From Watersipora subatra (Eukaryota > Bryozoa > Gymnolaemata > Cheilostomatida > Watersiporidae), in the NCBI RefSeq assembly GCF_963576615.1, contig NC_088717.1, positions 1,327,001 through 1,391,000 on the forward strand: a DNA stretch of 64,000 nucleotides. Reading direction: 5' to 3'. How positions within the stretch are numbered: position 1 is the first letter of the stretch; every line of letters starts with the position of its first letter. A program made the position numbers and the translations under genes. Below are positions 63,307-64,000 of this stretch, in pieces. The notes under the pieces are model-generated. The model saw only the letters and a list, made by a program, of their open reading frames with translations. It did not search any database and was not told where the DNA came from.

Positions 63307-64000
63307 CAGTAGACGCTCCTATAACGTAAATAATCCGTTCCAGGAACGTTAACGTTATAGAGAATTTACGTTATATGAACAGTAGAATACATGTAAATTG
63401 CCTAATCCGTTTCAAGATCTTCCCCAACTCAACCCTTCGGCCATGCAAAAAGGAAAAAACTTTACTCAACCCTTTTAATTTGTGGGCTGTACCGCAACTG
63501 CAGTATTATTGGTTTGCATCGACAACTTTTCTTATGATCAATCTCACTGGTTTTATAGATTATGATTGTGGTAATTTTACAAGTTGATAGGGGCTGCACA
63601 TTTTCGACGTTCATTTACAACGATTTGCTTATTTTTTCTAAGCAGCAAAATCTATTCTGCAAAGTAAAGCTAATAACAAATAATTTGTACGTCTACAATA
63701 AGGTAAAACAACAAAATATTTTTATTATGAAAAGCAGTTCTACCTGTTCATCGTCTATCACTATCCAGGGGTCAACGTTAGGATAAAGATAATTTTCGAC
63801 AATACTCCAACTTTAGACATTAAGAGTGGTAGAATGACACTGTAACACCTGCACCAATCAATCGCCTTTGTATTTATAAACAATTGCGCAGTTATGCTAT
63901 TCGCCTTTTTGTCGACACATTTAGCTATCCATTACGACAAACTAGAATGTCACAAAAGTTATATATAATAGATATAAAGCTAAACGCAAGGCGTTTTTTT
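63307..64000 (+). mobile_element. Second copy of the 53315-54207 DNA element, cut by the window end
   Basis: Starts TA-CAGTAGACGCTCCTATAACG and stays colinear with 53315-53990 to the last base. A better-preserved left end than the intron copy. The right end lies outside the window. Confidence 0.8.

Overview
This is a window of an AT-rich metazoan nuclear genome, most likely an invertebrate. Coding exons are short and bounded by GT-AG introns. TATA boxes and AATAAA signals are present, and most of the sequence is dispersed or tandem repeat. A secreted single-VWC-domain peptide gene and abundant tRNA-like SINEs and minisatellites fit a lophotrochozoan such as a mollusc, but the exact lineage cannot be read from the sequence. 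There are no bacterial operons, rRNA genes or CRISPR arrays.

Layout. 1-28200 is a segmentally duplicated locus. 706-5850 (arm A) and 13340-21036 (arm C) are inverted copies of one another. Each carries a 71-bp satellite array (about 11 and about 51 units). A third, partial direct copy (B, 6620-9464) lies between them, with two dead, oppositely oriented non-LTR retrotransposon fragments. 21037-21487 is a BED-type zinc-finger ORF remnant. 21490-28200 holds two direct copies of a locus unit. Each unit carries an unrecognised, apparently intact two-exon gene for a 35-residue acidic microprotein, with a GC box, TATA box, ATG-free leader, phase-matched intron and polyadenylation signal.

28200-38460 is mostly non-coding, with DNA-transposon relics, tRNA-like SINEs and a long ATCT/AT microsatellite. 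38463-42175 (minus strand) is a complete three-exon gene for a 131-residue secreted peptide with a single von Willebrand type C-like domain, from TATA box to AATAAA. 43300-45352 is three consecutive minisatellites. 45350-50980 holds a TTAA-flanked DNA element, smaller repeats and an 18-bp minisatellite.

51039-57230 (minus strand) contains the last five coding exons of an RBM41-like RNA-binding protein, whose introns are packed with transposable elements. Its N-terminal exons were not found. 57240-64000 holds repeats, two unrecognised exon-like ORFs on the minus strand and more DNA-transposon copies; one of these runs off the window end.

Two gene models (the SVWC peptide and RBM41) are well supported by splice phase and family signatures. 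The microprotein pair is the most novel item and rests on sequence structure alone.
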